DNA of 64,000 bases, taken from Pseudomonadota bacterium. Lineage in GTDB: Bacteria > Myxococcota_A > Polyangia > GCA-2747355. This document shows, in pieces, positions 1 to 9,696 of the stretch; the stretch's first letter is position 1, and every line of letters starts with the position of its first letter. Where the stretch lies: assembly GCA_016702545.1 (NCBI GenBank), contig JADJDT010000020.1, forward strand, positions 56,840 through 120,839, written 5' to 3'. The notes below the pieces were generated by a model. That model saw only the letters and a program-made list of their open reading frames with translations, did no database searches and was not told where the DNA came from. A program made the position numbers and the translations under genes.

Positions 1-94
1 GCGAGTTCTGGGTCGTCGAGCCGGCCGGGCTGATCGAGCGCTGGAGCGGCGAGGGCCTCGGGCAGGTCGAGGAGCTGCGCGAGACCTTGCGCAC

Positions 95-1696
<1,602 letters not shown>

Positions 1697-1729
1697 CGCG
1701 AGAGCATAGGGCGCGTGGCGCCCGTCTGG

Positions 1730-2569
1730 CTACGTGGGCGGTGTGCGGGCAGGCCCAGTCCAGCGCAGCGCCAGGTCGTCGCGGGGGGCCCCGGCACGGA
1801 AGCGCACGTGCAGGTGGTCGGCGTGGCCGCGCCAGTGGCGCACCAGCCCGCTGCGGCGGCCCGGGTACTCCAGGATGCTCGCCAGCGCGTCCTCGGTGTA
1901 GCCCAGCTCGTCGCGCGCGTAGACGAAGAGCGCCCGCTGGAGGCGGCGATCGAGGAAGATCACCTGCACGTCGCCGGTGTCGATCAGCCGCAGCAGCAGG
2001 AACCAGGTCTTCTCGAGGTCCAGCGTGTGCGGCGTCGCGCGCTCGCAGTGGGTCGTCTCGTGCTCGAGCACCAGGCGGATGTCGACGTCCTGGCCGCTGT
2101 CGTGCGAGCGGTGGGGGCGCAGCCGGCCGCCGAAGCGGCGGCTGAGGTCGTGGACCCAGATCGGCGCGGCCTCGGGGAAGTGCTCGTGGTAGGCGGTCAT
2201 CACCTCGCCCAGGCGCCGTACCGTGAGGGGCGTGCCCCAGGCCTGGTCGGGGGTGCGCACGCGCAGCCCGGGTCCGTTGGCCAGCAGCACCAGCCCTTGC
2301 ACGCGGCGATAGCGGCGGCGCGAACGCCGCGGGGCCTTGCGGCGGGCCTTGCCCCGGCGCAGCGCCGGCCGGGCGGAGGGCGCGTCCTGGGACGCGCGGA
2401 GGGCCGCGCGCGCCGCCGAGCCCGCCAGCTCGCTGGCGGCGAGCGCGCTCGGGTCGGCGGCGGCGGCCCGAGGCCAGCCCAGCAGCGCCGCGGCGACCAG
2501 GCAGAGGGCAGCCCGGCGACCGGTGCAGAAGCGTCCGTGAAGGCTGCGGTGAGATGGCTTACAGCGCAT
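1730..2569 (-). CDS. mepA: Penicillin-insensitive murein endopeptidase (M74, MepA-like)
   Basis: This is a zinc peptidase that cuts D-Ala-meso-DAP cross-links in peptidoglycan and acts in the periplasm. An N-terminal signal peptide is visible (basic start, then CLVAAALLGW, then an AAAA cleavage region). An Arg/Lys-rich linker follows at about 55-90, then the catalytic domain. The zinc motifs are SHDSGQDVD near residue 155 and HADHLHVRF near 245, the classic H-x6-D and H-x-D-H-L-H pattern of LAS peptidases. At 279 residues it has the usual family length. It lies on the same strand as ilvA, 33 bases upstream, but no functional link is obvious. Confidence 0.85.
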   Translation of the reverse strand: MRCKPSHRSLHGRFCTGRRAALCLVAAALLGWPRAAAADPSALAASELAGSAARAALRASQDAPSARPALRRGKARRKAPRRSRRRYRRVQGLVLLANGPGLRVRTPDQAWGTPLTVRRLGEVMTAYHEHFPEAAPIWVHDLSRRFGGRLRPHRSHDSGQDVDIRLVLEHETTHCERATPHTLDLEKTWFLLLRLIDTGDVQVIFLDRRLQRALFVYARDELGYTEDALASILEYPGRRSGLVRHWRGHADHLHVRFRAGAPRDDLALRWTGPARTPPT

Positions 2570-2680
2570 TGCTCAGGCATACAGCAGGCTTCGTGCCAGG
2601 CGCGGCTTCGACGAAAAGGCGAGTCGGGGCGCCCGTGGCTGAGAACGGGTGGGCGGCGGCTGCGGCCGATGGGCCGCACC

Positions 2681-2702
2681 CTGCAGCCTGGAGGCTGCAG
2701 GC
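2681..2702. repeat. Perfect small hairpin between genes
   Basis: A perfect inverted repeat with 9-base arms (CCTGCAGCC / GGCTGCAGG) and a 4-base loop. It lies between the stop of the upstream secreted-protein gene and the start of mepA, both on the minus strand. It could act as a weak terminator, but no T-tract follows on either strand. Confidence 0.4.
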
Positions 2703-2743
2703 GAGAGGCTAGAGCGGGGTGCAGGAGGTCCTACTTCGTCAAG

Positions 2744-3644
2744 TCAAGGGCCAACTCTGTTCACGGCCTTCCCCAGGCGGCGATAGGGCATGCCGCGGTT
2801 CGCGGCAAGGAGCTCTCTAGCCTCCCGCTCCGACAGCAGCCCGAACTCCTCGAACTCCTCCAGCGCCTCGCGCTCGTGGGTGTCCCTGGGCCCGCGGCCG
2901 CTGCTCAGCCACTGCCCGATCATCGGAATCTTCTCGGCGGGCGCCTTGAAGCGCAGATCAGTCATCATCTTGCCCCTCGGTCCGCGCTTCTTGGGGCCCT
3001 CGAAGTCCCTCGCTCCGCAGCTCCGCACGAGGAAGTCGACTTGCGCTTCCGTCGCCTCGACCGTTCCACCGAAAGCTACGTATCTGGGCGGGAACGGGCT
3101 TTGGGGGTACGGCGATTGGACGACCAAGTAGAGATCGCCGTCGATATCCCGGCTGGGGTCCGGATTGGGAATAAGAATGGCGATGGGGAATCCAGCCGAT
3201 ATGCGGACAAGCGGCGGAATCATCATTTTCTGCACCGGCACGGCCAGCTGGGAGCCCGGGCCCAGGGTTGACTCGAAGGCGCGCCGCTCGTCCCCGCTCA
3301 TGTCTGACGAGCAGGTGGCCCGTATCCCAGGCGAGCCCTGAGGCAAGTCCTGGCTTGACCAATTCCCTGCGTGTCACCAACCGCACCTTCCTCAGGCCCG
3401 CAATCCGCTCGCCGAAGGGCTGGACCCAGTCCTTCGGGATGGTGACCGTCCATGGCTCGAAGAACTTGATCGTCGGCTCGAGGTGCTTTCCTCCCGGTCC
3501 GAAGTAGCTCAGGAAGCGGGGTGCCGCGCCCGTGTGCGCACCGGTCCCTCGTCCGGAGACGCCCGCCGAATCAGCGTGTCCGGCGGGCGAGCTGAGCAAG
3601 AGCGCGGAAGCGAGCACCGTGGTGCAAGTGGCCCGGTGGAACAT
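2744..3644 (-). pseudogene. Secreted protein of unknown function, broken by a frameshift
   Basis: I do not recognise this protein. The likely start is ATG at 3644, after a G-rich ribosome site, and gives a clear signal peptide (MFHRATC, hydrophobic TVLASALLLSS, PAGHAD). The natural-looking sequence runs in one frame to about position 3350. It then continues in another frame down to TAG at 2744, where GIRATCSSDMSGDERRAF and later FPIAILIPNPDPS look protein-like. One inserted or deleted base near 3350 explains this. Joined, the product is about 300 residues, probably periplasmic. A sequencing error is as likely as true decay, given similar indels elsewhere in the window. Confidence 0.5.
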
Positions 3645-4006
3645 CGAGAGCCCCCCTTCAGAACCGCAGCACGAGTCCGCGCGCCAGCGCCCTCGTGCTC
3701 CCCCTCCCCTCGAACGACCCAACCCAACCCGAACACGACCCTACACGAACACGACCCTTCACGAATACCGCCGTTTTGTTGCCATGGACGAGCTGCGGTC
3801 TCCTGGCTGTGGGCTGAGCCGCCCGGGTCACGGGCGCACGCGCTCGCCGGACCCCTCGCACCCGCCCGGACCGAGCAGCGCTCTCCGCGCCGCCGCCGCC
3901 GCGGCGCGTCGACCGCGGTGCAGCAACGCGGCGCGGAAGCCGGAACGGCGACGCGGTTTTTCAAACGCTACAAAAAACGTCTTGCCAGATACTTTAAGAG
4001 CTGGCA
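3645..4006. other. Intergenic region with a remnant of the purU 3' end
   Basis: No intact gene is visible here. On the minus strand, 3762-3800 encodes LVHGNKTAVFV, nearly the same as the C-terminus of PurU at 6.93 kb (IVHGNKTVVFV). Short direct repeats (ACGAACAC, ACACGACC) surround it at 3733-3760. The rest, 3800-4000, is GC-rich, then drops to an A/T-richer stretch at 3958-3995 (tttttcaaacgctacaaaaa) that may hold the promoter of the lipoprotein gene that follows. Confidence 0.45.
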
Positions 4007-6106
4007 GTGTGGATTCGTTCCGTTGACGAAGGTCCACGCGCCAAGGAGGTCGTCATCAGAAGCAGCCGGCGTTCGATATCGGGTGCGGGGTCCGGGCGGG
4101 TGCTGGCCCTCTCCACGGGCCTGGCGCTGCTCGCCTCGGGCTGTTCGACCTCAGTAACGGACGGCGCCCCGCCCGTGGCGGTGAGCAAACGGGCCCAGGC
4201 GGCCACCAACTCGATGAACTCGATGAACGCAATGAACGCGATGAACGCGATGAACGCGATGAACGCGATGAACGCGATGAACGCGATGAACGCGATGAAC
4301 GCGATGAACGCGATGAACGCGATGAACGCGATGAACGCGATGAACGCGATGAACGCGATGAACGCGATGAACGCGATGAACGCGATGAACGCGATGAACG
4401 CGATGAACGGCGCCTTGGTGGGAGCGCTGACGAGCTTCAATGTCGGCGCCGTGACAGTTCCGGCCGCGGCGATCACCGACTTCAGCGCGAGCACCTTGGC
4501 AGAGATCGATGCCGCGTGTCCCGCGACGAGCCTGCCCACCACGCTCCCTAGCGGGATGAAGGTGTCCCTCACGCTGCCCAAGTTTCTCGTGCTCAAGAAC
4601 GTGTTCGAGCCGGTCTTCGACGCTGGCGGGGTCGAGGCGACGGTGGACATCACGGAAGCCGGGGAGGCCAACCCCACGCGCTACCGAGTCCTGGCGGGGA
4701 TCGGGCTCGCCTGTGGCGACAAGGCCTATCGGCCGATGTTTCTCAGCCCGACGCCCGTCGGCAGCCGTGCGACGCTCCGCAGCTACGAGAGCGATCTGCG
4801 CTACATGTGCCTCAAGCTCAAAGACCCGACCACGGGGGAGCCTACCTGGTACTGCGGCAAGGGCATGCTCGGCGAGGGCGTCAATGGCTACGCCGTGAAG
4901 GCGGGCACCTCCTCCGCGCGCCCTTTCTTCGCGGCGCAGATCGCGTGGGCCGGCAACACCTGGACCAATCACTACGCACTGAAGGCCGGCCTCGGCGCCA
5001 TCAGCGAGCGCATCCCGGTGGGTGCGCAGACGGGCTATGCGCTGAACGACGCCTGGGGCCTCAACCCGAACGACAAGTGGCCCGACGACAACAGCTCGAA
5101 GCGCCCCGACTACCTCGCGGCCGTGGCCCTCAAGACGGCCACCAACCGCAACGGTGTGCAGGTCAGCCCCTACAACCGCCTGCATTCGGGAGTCTTGGCC
5201 CCTCGGAAAGATCGGCTGAATAGCTGTGAGCTGGGCTATCGTTGGCGCACCGAAATGGCGAGCCAGGGGACGATCGTCGATGGCCTGCTCATCGATCTCA
5301 AGCTCGGCAGCGCCTATGACGGGATCGTGTGTCCCTGGGTTTCCGACCTGGGGCTGACCCGGGCCGCGGACGAATACCCTGGAGGAATTTGGAGTTGTCG
5401 GCGATTCGTCGCCGCGCGGCTCGGTATGAATCTGGCGGACGCGGAAGCTCCGCGTTGCCCAACCTGGAGCATCGGCGCCGGCACTCGGACGATCACCTTT
5501 GAGCTGGACCCGGGAATGCTTGTGGCTGACGGCGTGTATCCGTACATGTTCTCGGCGTCTGGACCGCGAAGCTACCCGATCGGCACGTCGCTGGCGCTCG
5601 TTTCCCAGTCCCCGGCGGGTGTGGCCGCCGTCTTCGGCGCCTGCGGAGGCGGGGCTGTCAATCGCTGCGATTTCGTCGTCAAGGAAGATGTGATGATTCG
5701 AATCCAACCAGCGTCGGCGAGCAGCTCGCCCGTGGTGGTGGGCCTGGCCTTCAGTTTGCGCGCCAGCCTCCAGGCGACGAGCCTGACCGGGTCTGTGACC
5801 CTTTCCGCGCCGGCGCCGGCAGGCGGCGCCACGGTTCTACTCCAGACGGTGGCCAATGAAAGCCCAACGGCAACCGTGCCGTCGACGGTGATCGTGCCGG
5901 CCGGCAGCTCGAGCGCCAGCTTCTCCGTGCCGATCCTAGCTTCCGCCGAGGAGCGGCCCCTCGACGTCGAGGCGATCTATCCGCTGGGCGCAAGCGTGAC
6001 CGCCAAGCTGAGCATTGCCCCCTTTGCCATCACGAGCGCGTCTTCTTCCCAACATCAGGGGGTGTCTGGAGCTGGCAGGTGCAAACGCAGGGCGCGGGTG
6101 GCGTGA
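4007..6106 (+). CDS. Lipoprotein with a Met-Asn-Ala tandem repeat
   Basis: I do not know the function. The N-terminus has RSSRR, a hydrophobic stretch and the lipobox LLASGC, so it is probably an outer-membrane or surface lipoprotein. Directly after the lipidated Cys region, 22 consecutive Met-Asn-X units (20 of them MNA) are encoded by a near-perfect 9-base repeat at 4214-4411. The rest is a Cys-containing globular region with a CxxxxC-rich style, followed at about 580-690 by a beta-rich, Ig-like part. The GTG at 4007 opens the frame. However, a perfect AAGGAGG at 4043-4049 lies just before an in-frame ATC at 4055, which would start a better signal peptide. The last 20 codons look out of frame: a shift near 6040 leads into ITSxxFFPTSGGVW. 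Confidence 0.6.
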   Translation: MWIRSVDEGPRAKEVVIRSSRRSISGAGSGRVLALSTGLALLASGCSTSVTDGAPPVAVSKRAQAATNSMNSMNAMNAMNAMNAMNAMNAMNAMNAMNAMNAMNAMNAMNAMNAMNAMNAMNAMNAMNAMNAMNGALVGALTSFNVGAVTVPAAAITDFSASTLAEIDAACPATSLPTTLPSGMKVSLTLPKFLVLKNVFEPVFDAGGVEATVDITEAGEANPTRYRVLAGIGLACGDKAYRPMFLSPTPVGSRATLRSYESDLRYMCLKLKDPTTGEPTWYCGKGMLGEGVNGYAVKAGTSSARPFFAAQIAWAGNTWTNHYALKAGLGAISERIPVGAQTGYALNDAWGLNPNDKWPDDNSSKRPDYLAAVALKTATNRNGVQVSPYNRLHSGVLAPRKDRLNSCELGYRWRTEMASQGTIVDGLLIDLKLGSAYDGIVCPWVSDLGLTRAADEYPGGIWSCRRFVAARLGMNLADAEAPRCPTWSIGAGTRTITFELDPGMLVADGVYPYMFSASGPRSYPIGTSLALVSQSPAGVAAVFGACGGGAVNRCDFVVKEDVMIRIQPASASSSPVVVGLAFSLRASLQATSLTGSVTLSAPAPAGGATVLLQTVANESPTATVPSTVIVPAGSSSASFSVPILASAEERPLDVEAIYPLGASVTAKLSIAPFAITSASSSQHQGVSGAGRCKRRARVA
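4214..4411. repeat. 9-base tandem repeat, 22 units
   Basis: The unit ATGAACGCG is repeated without interruption. The first unit is ATGAACTCG, the second has a G-to-A change at its last base, and the last is ATGAACGGC. Because the period is a multiple of three, changes in copy number by slippage would keep the reading frame. Confidence 0.97.
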
Positions 6107-6883
6107 CCTGGAGCCTGAGCGGTGCGCCCGCAGGCATGACGATCAGCAACGCCGGGTTGATCACTACCCCCCAAACATCTGGAGACCTTGGAAAGTGCGC
6201 ACCTCTTTCGCATCGTCGGCGTGCTGGGCGCCTATCGCGTCGAGCAGGCCTTCGCCTTGAGTATAAAGAGGGCTTTGGCGAATGGTCTACCCACGCCAAA
6301 CCTTCGGCCCAGCGATCTGCTTCGAGGTGGGCTTCGTGGGCTGGCGCGGGACAGCCTCGGCGCCGGGCTGGCGCGTCCGAGACTACGTGCCGCCCTTCGT
6401 GACGCCGGCGCCCGCGCGTTGCTACGCTACACGGTCGAGTGCGCCTTGGATCCGAGCCAGCACGTCACGTTTCCCGCTGGACCCGGCGGCGCGACGCGGC
6501 TGTCGGGCCAGGTCGGGTTGGCCCCGGCCTGGGCGGGTGGCGCCTGTGACGAAAGCTGTCAGCGCTGGGTCAGCGCCTGCGTGCTGGCACGCGCGAACGC
6601 GCGTGGGCAGCGTGTCCCGGTGGTGCTCAGCGGTCGCCACCCGGCGCTCGCCGAGCGCGCCCAGGTCGCCGATGCGGCCGGCCTCGTAGAAGAGGGCACC
6701 TTCGTCGGCAACCTCTTCGCGGCCCGGCCCGCGCTCGGCGTCTGCGGCGAGGCGCCCAGCCGCTCGTGCGCGGGCACGACAGCCGGCGCTTCGTGCCCGA
6801 TGCGCCCGATCGCTTGCGGCACGCTGCCCGCAGAGTCGGTGACCGTCTACCTCCAGCGCTCGACCGGCGTCGCGCGCAACTGA
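6107..6883 (+). pseudogene. Broken remainder of a repeat-lipoprotein gene or of its paralogue
   Basis: Two frames carry protein-like sequence here. Bases 6040-6187 read in frame 1 as an Ig-like piece (GGVTWSLSGAPAGMTISNAG). From about 6190 to TGA at 6883 a different frame reads ALLRYTVECALDPSQHVTF, then LSGQVGLAPAW, CQRWVSACVLARANA, EEGTFVGNLFA and a Cys-rich end. That second piece resembles a family of secreted myxobacterial proteins I have seen beside low-complexity lipoproteins; this is recollection, not a search. The frame after 6190 is the same as that of the upstream lipoprotein. Two compensating indels, or a fusion of two decayed paralogues, could therefore explain the layout. Confidence 0.45.
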
Positions 6884-6932
6884 GTCGTTCCGAAACTGAG
6901 TCGTTCCCAGCCGACGCCGGGCGAGCGCCCCT

Positions 6933-7805
6933 CTACACGAACACCACCGTCTTGTTGCCATGGACGATGATGCGGTCCTCGAGGTGCCAGGCGACGGCGC
7001 GGGCCAGCACCTGACGCTCGATGTCGCGGCCGAGGCGCCGCAGCTCGGCGACCGGGTGGCGGTGCGAGACGCGGATCACGTCCTGCTCGATGATCGGGCC
7101 GGCGTCGAGCTGGGCGGTGGCGTAGTGCGCCGTGGCGCCGATCAGCTTGACGCCGCGCTCGTGCGCCTGCTTGTAGGGGTCGGCCCCGGCGAAGGCGGGC
7201 AGGAAGGAGTGATGGATGTTGATGATGCGCTGCGGGTAGTGCGCGACGAAGCCTTCGCTCAGCACCTGCATGTAGCGCGCGAGCACGATCACCTCGGTTT
7301 GATCGCCGAGCAGCTCGAGCAGGCGTTGCTCGGCGGCGGGCCGATCCTCGGCGCTCACGGGCACCAGGTGGAAGGGCACGCCGAAGTCCTCGACCGCGCC
7401 GCGCAGCGTGTCGTGGTTCGAGATCACCATCGTCACCTGCGCCGGCAGCTCGCCGCGGCGCCAGCGCCACAGCAGCTCGAGCAGGCCGTGGTCGGTCTTG
7501 GAGACGAGGATCGCCATGCGCTTGAGGTCGCTGGCGTAGCTGATGTGCCACTGCATGCCGAAGCGTGCGGCCACGACCTCGGCGAAGCCGCGCTCGAGCG
7601 CGGTGCGCGAGACGTCGAGATGGGGCGTCTGGAACTCGAGCCGCATGAAGAAGGTGCCGCCGCTGGGATCGGTCGAGTGCTGATCGAGGGCGGTGATGTT
7701 GACGCCGTGGTTGTAGAGAAAGCCCGTCACGGTGGCGACGATGCCGGGGCGATCGTCGCAGGTGATCAGCAGGCGCGCGGTGGCGCCGAGGCCCTTCTGG
7801 CTCAT
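6933..7805 (-). CDS. purU: Formyltetrahydrofolate deformylase
   Basis: Hydrolyses 10-formyl-THF to formate and THF, supplying formate for the PurT reaction and balancing the one-carbon pool. It is 290 residues long, the normal family length. An N-terminal ACT domain (CDDRPGIVATVTGFLYNHG, residues 1-85) is followed by a formyltransferase-fold catalytic domain. The active-site Asn and His are in INIHHSFLPAF, and the Asp is in LDAGPIIEQD. The protein ends VHGNKTVVFV, as is usual. A second, partial copy of this 3' end lies 3.2 kb away at 3.76 kb, in the same orientation. Confidence 0.95.
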   Translation of the reverse strand: MSQKGLGATARLLITCDDRPGIVATVTGFLYNHGVNITALDQHSTDPSGGTFFMRLEFQTPHLDVSRTALERGFAEVVAARFGMQWHISYASDLKRMAILVSKTDHGLLELLWRWRRGELPAQVTMVISNHDTLRGAVEDFGVPFHLVPVSAEDRPAAEQRLLELLGDQTEVIVLARYMQVLSEGFVAHYPQRIINIHHSFLPAFAGADPYKQAHERGVKLIGATAHYATAQLDAGPIIEQDVIRVSHRHPVAELRRLGRDIERQVLARAVAWHLEDRIIVHGNKTVVFV

Positions 7806-7841
7806 GGCAGCAACCCGTGGCTCACGGTTGGCGCTCCGGGC

Positions 7842-8819
7842 TCATGGCAGCAGCACGCTGGCGCCGGTGGTTTGACGCCCCTCGAGCGCGCGGTGCGCCT
7901 CAGCGGCCGCCGCCAGCGGCCAGCGCTGCCGCACCTCGATCTTGACCGCCCCGGCGCGGATGACCGCGAAGAGCGCCGCGGCGCTTTGCAGCAGCTCGTC
8001 GCGCGTCGCGGTGTAGTCGGCGAGCGTGGGCCGGGTGAGAAAGAGCGAGCCGCGCTGCGCCAGCAGGGCGGGGTCGAGCGGCTCGGGGCGGCCCGAGGCG
8101 TTGCCGAAGCTGACCAGCAGGCCGCGCGGGCGCAGACAGGCGAGCGAGCCCTGGAAGGTGCTGCGACCGACGGAATCGTAGACCACCGGCACGCCGGCGC
8201 CGCCCGTCAGCTCGCGCACGCGCGCGGCGAAGTCCTCACGCGTGTAGACGATCGCGTGGTCGCAGCCGTGGGCCCGCGCCAGCTCGGCCTTGGCCTCGCT
8301 GCCGACCGTGCCGATCACCGTCGCGCCCAGGTGCTTGAGCCATTGGCAGGCGATCAGCCCGACGCCGCCGGCCGCCGCGTGAAAGAGCACCGTCTGTCCG
8401 GGCTCGACGCGGTAGGTGCGGCGCAGCAGGTACTCGGCCGTCATCCCCTTGAGCAGCGCCGCCGCGGCCCGCTCGTCGTCGAGCTCGTCGGGCAGGGGGA
8501 CGAGCTGCGCCGCGCGCAGCACGCGGGCCTCGGCGTAGGCGCCGGGCGGACCGCCGGCGTAGGCCACGCGCTGACCGGGCCGCACCTCGCTCACGCCGGA
8601 GCCGATGGCCTCGACGAGGCCCGCCGCCTCGCTACCGAGGCCCGAGGGCAACGCGGGCAGCGGGTAGAGGCCGCTGCGCTGGTAGGTGTCGAGGAAGTTG
8701 AGGCCGATCGCCGTATGGCGGACCCGCGCCTCGCCGGGACCCGGAGGCGGGAGCGCGACCTCCTCGAGCCCGATCACCTCGGGACCGCCCACGGCGTGGA
8801 TGCGACAGGCGCGCGTCAT
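7842..8819 (-). CDS. NADPH:quinone oxidoreductase (zeta-crystallin type, MDR family)
   Basis: A zinc-free medium-chain dehydrogenase/reductase that reduces quinones or similar enones with NADPH. At 325 residues it has typical length. The N-terminal GroES-like part has NFLDTYQRSGLYP, and the nucleotide-binding motif is HAAAGGVGLIACQ near residue 145. No zinc-binding cysteine cluster is present. The frame is open upstream to 8942, but ATG at 8819 (MTRACRIHAVGGPEV) matches family starts. It lies 36 bases upstream of purU on the same strand, and the two may be co-transcribed. Confidence 0.9.
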   Translation of the reverse strand: MTRACRIHAVGGPEVIGLEEVALPPPGPGEARVRHTAIGLNFLDTYQRSGLYPLPALPSGLGSEAAGLVEAIGSGVSEVRPGQRVAYAGGPPGAYAEARVLRAAQLVPLPDELDDERAAAALLKGMTAEYLLRRTYRVEPGQTVLFHAAAGGVGLIACQWLKHLGATVIGTVGSEAKAELARAHGCDHAIVYTREDFAARVRELTGGAGVPVVYDSVGRSTFQGSLACLRPRGLLVSFGNASGRPEPLDPALLAQRGSLFLTRPTLADYTATRDELLQSAAALFAVIRAGAVKIEVRQRWPLAAAAEAHRALEGRQTTGASVLLP

Positions 8820-8880
8820 CGGTGGCCACGATAGCAAGTCGTGTGGCAAAAGGTAATCAACGCTCGCGGGAGGGACGGCG

Positions 8881-9612
8881 ATGGCGGTGACGGACACCTT
8901 GGAGCAGCTGGCGCGCCTCGACCTCGACCGCCGCGCGCGCACCGGGATCCCCGAGATCGTCTACGCCGAGCGCAAGGAGCTCGAGGTGCTGTGTGCCATC
9001 GCCGAGCAGATGGCGACGGCGCGCGGGCGGGCGGTGCTCTCGCGGGTCGAGCCGGCGCTGCAGGCGACGCTCTGCGCCCGGCTGGAGCCGCGCTTCGTGG
9101 TCGAGGCGCACCTGCGGGCGCGCATGGTCGTCGTCCGTCGGCCCGACGCGGCCGCGCCCGCCGGGGCGGGCGTGATCGGGGTGCTGGCCGCGGGCACGGC
9201 GGACTTGCCCGTGGCCGAGGAGGCGCGGGTGATCGCCGAGGAGATGGGCTGCACCGTCGTGCACCATTACGACGTCGGCGTTGCCGGGCTGCACCGCTTG
9301 GTCGAGCCCGTGCGCGAGCTGCTGGCGCGCGAGGTGGCCGCGGTCGTGGTGGTGGCGGGGATGGAGGGTGCGCTGCCGACGCTGGTCAAGGCGCTGGTGC
9401 CGGTGCCGGTGATCGGGGTGCCGACCTCGGTGGGCTATGGCTTCGGCCGCCCGGGCGAGGCGGCGTTGATGACGATGCTGCACTCGTGCTCGCCGGGGCT
9501 CACCGTCGTCAACGTCGACAACGGGCTGGGCGCCGGCGCGACGGCCGCGCTGATCGCCAATCGTCTGGCGGCCGCGGGTCGCGACGCGCCTGTCGAGGCC
9601 TCAGCGCGCTGA
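8881..9612 (+). CDS. larB: LarB, pyridinium-3,5-biscarboxylic acid mononucleotide synthase
   Basis: LarB carboxylates and hydrolyses nicotinic acid adenine dinucleotide in the first step of nickel-pincer nucleotide synthesis, the cofactor of lactate racemase-like enzymes. It is 243 residues. The C-terminal half is PurE-like: GVLAAGTADLPVAEEA, HHYDVGVAGLHR, VVVVAGMEGALP and the closing VNVDNGLGAG are hallmark stretches. larC, larE and larA are not in this window, so the partner genes are elsewhere or the gene is isolated. It starts 61 bases from the divergent quinone reductase gene. Confidence 0.93.
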   Translation: MAVTDTLEQLARLDLDRRARTGIPEIVYAERKELEVLCAIAEQMATARGRAVLSRVEPALQATLCARLEPRFVVEAHLRARMVVVRRPDAAAPAGAGVIGVLAAGTADLPVAEEARVIAEEMGCTVVHHYDVGVAGLHRLVEPVRELLAREVAAVVVVAGMEGALPTLVKALVPVPVIGVPTSVGYGFGRPGEAALMTMLHSCSPGLTVVNVDNGLGAGATAALIANRLAAAGRDAPVEASAR

Positions 9613-9642
9613 GGCGGACCCGAGCTCTGCGAGCTTTGCGCG

Positions 9643-9671
9643 TTACGATGCGCGCGAGACCGGGGTATAAT
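9643..9671 (+). promoter_or_regulatory. Possible sigma-70-type promoter
   Basis: A perfect TATAAT at 9666-9671 stands out in this GC-rich DNA. It lies 25 bases before the GTG start of the histidine kinase. The -35 candidate 17 bases upstream (TTACGA) is poor, so this may be an extended or activator-dependent promoter. The transcript would have a very short leader. Confidence 0.4.
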
Positions 9672-9696
9672 TCCCCAACCACCGAGGCGCGGGACT

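Noticed and set aside
4151..5707. Minus-strand open frame with a His-Arg-Val repeat
   Set aside because: It is only the reverse reading of the 9-base repeat and of the lipoprotein gene. It has no ribosome site or signal.
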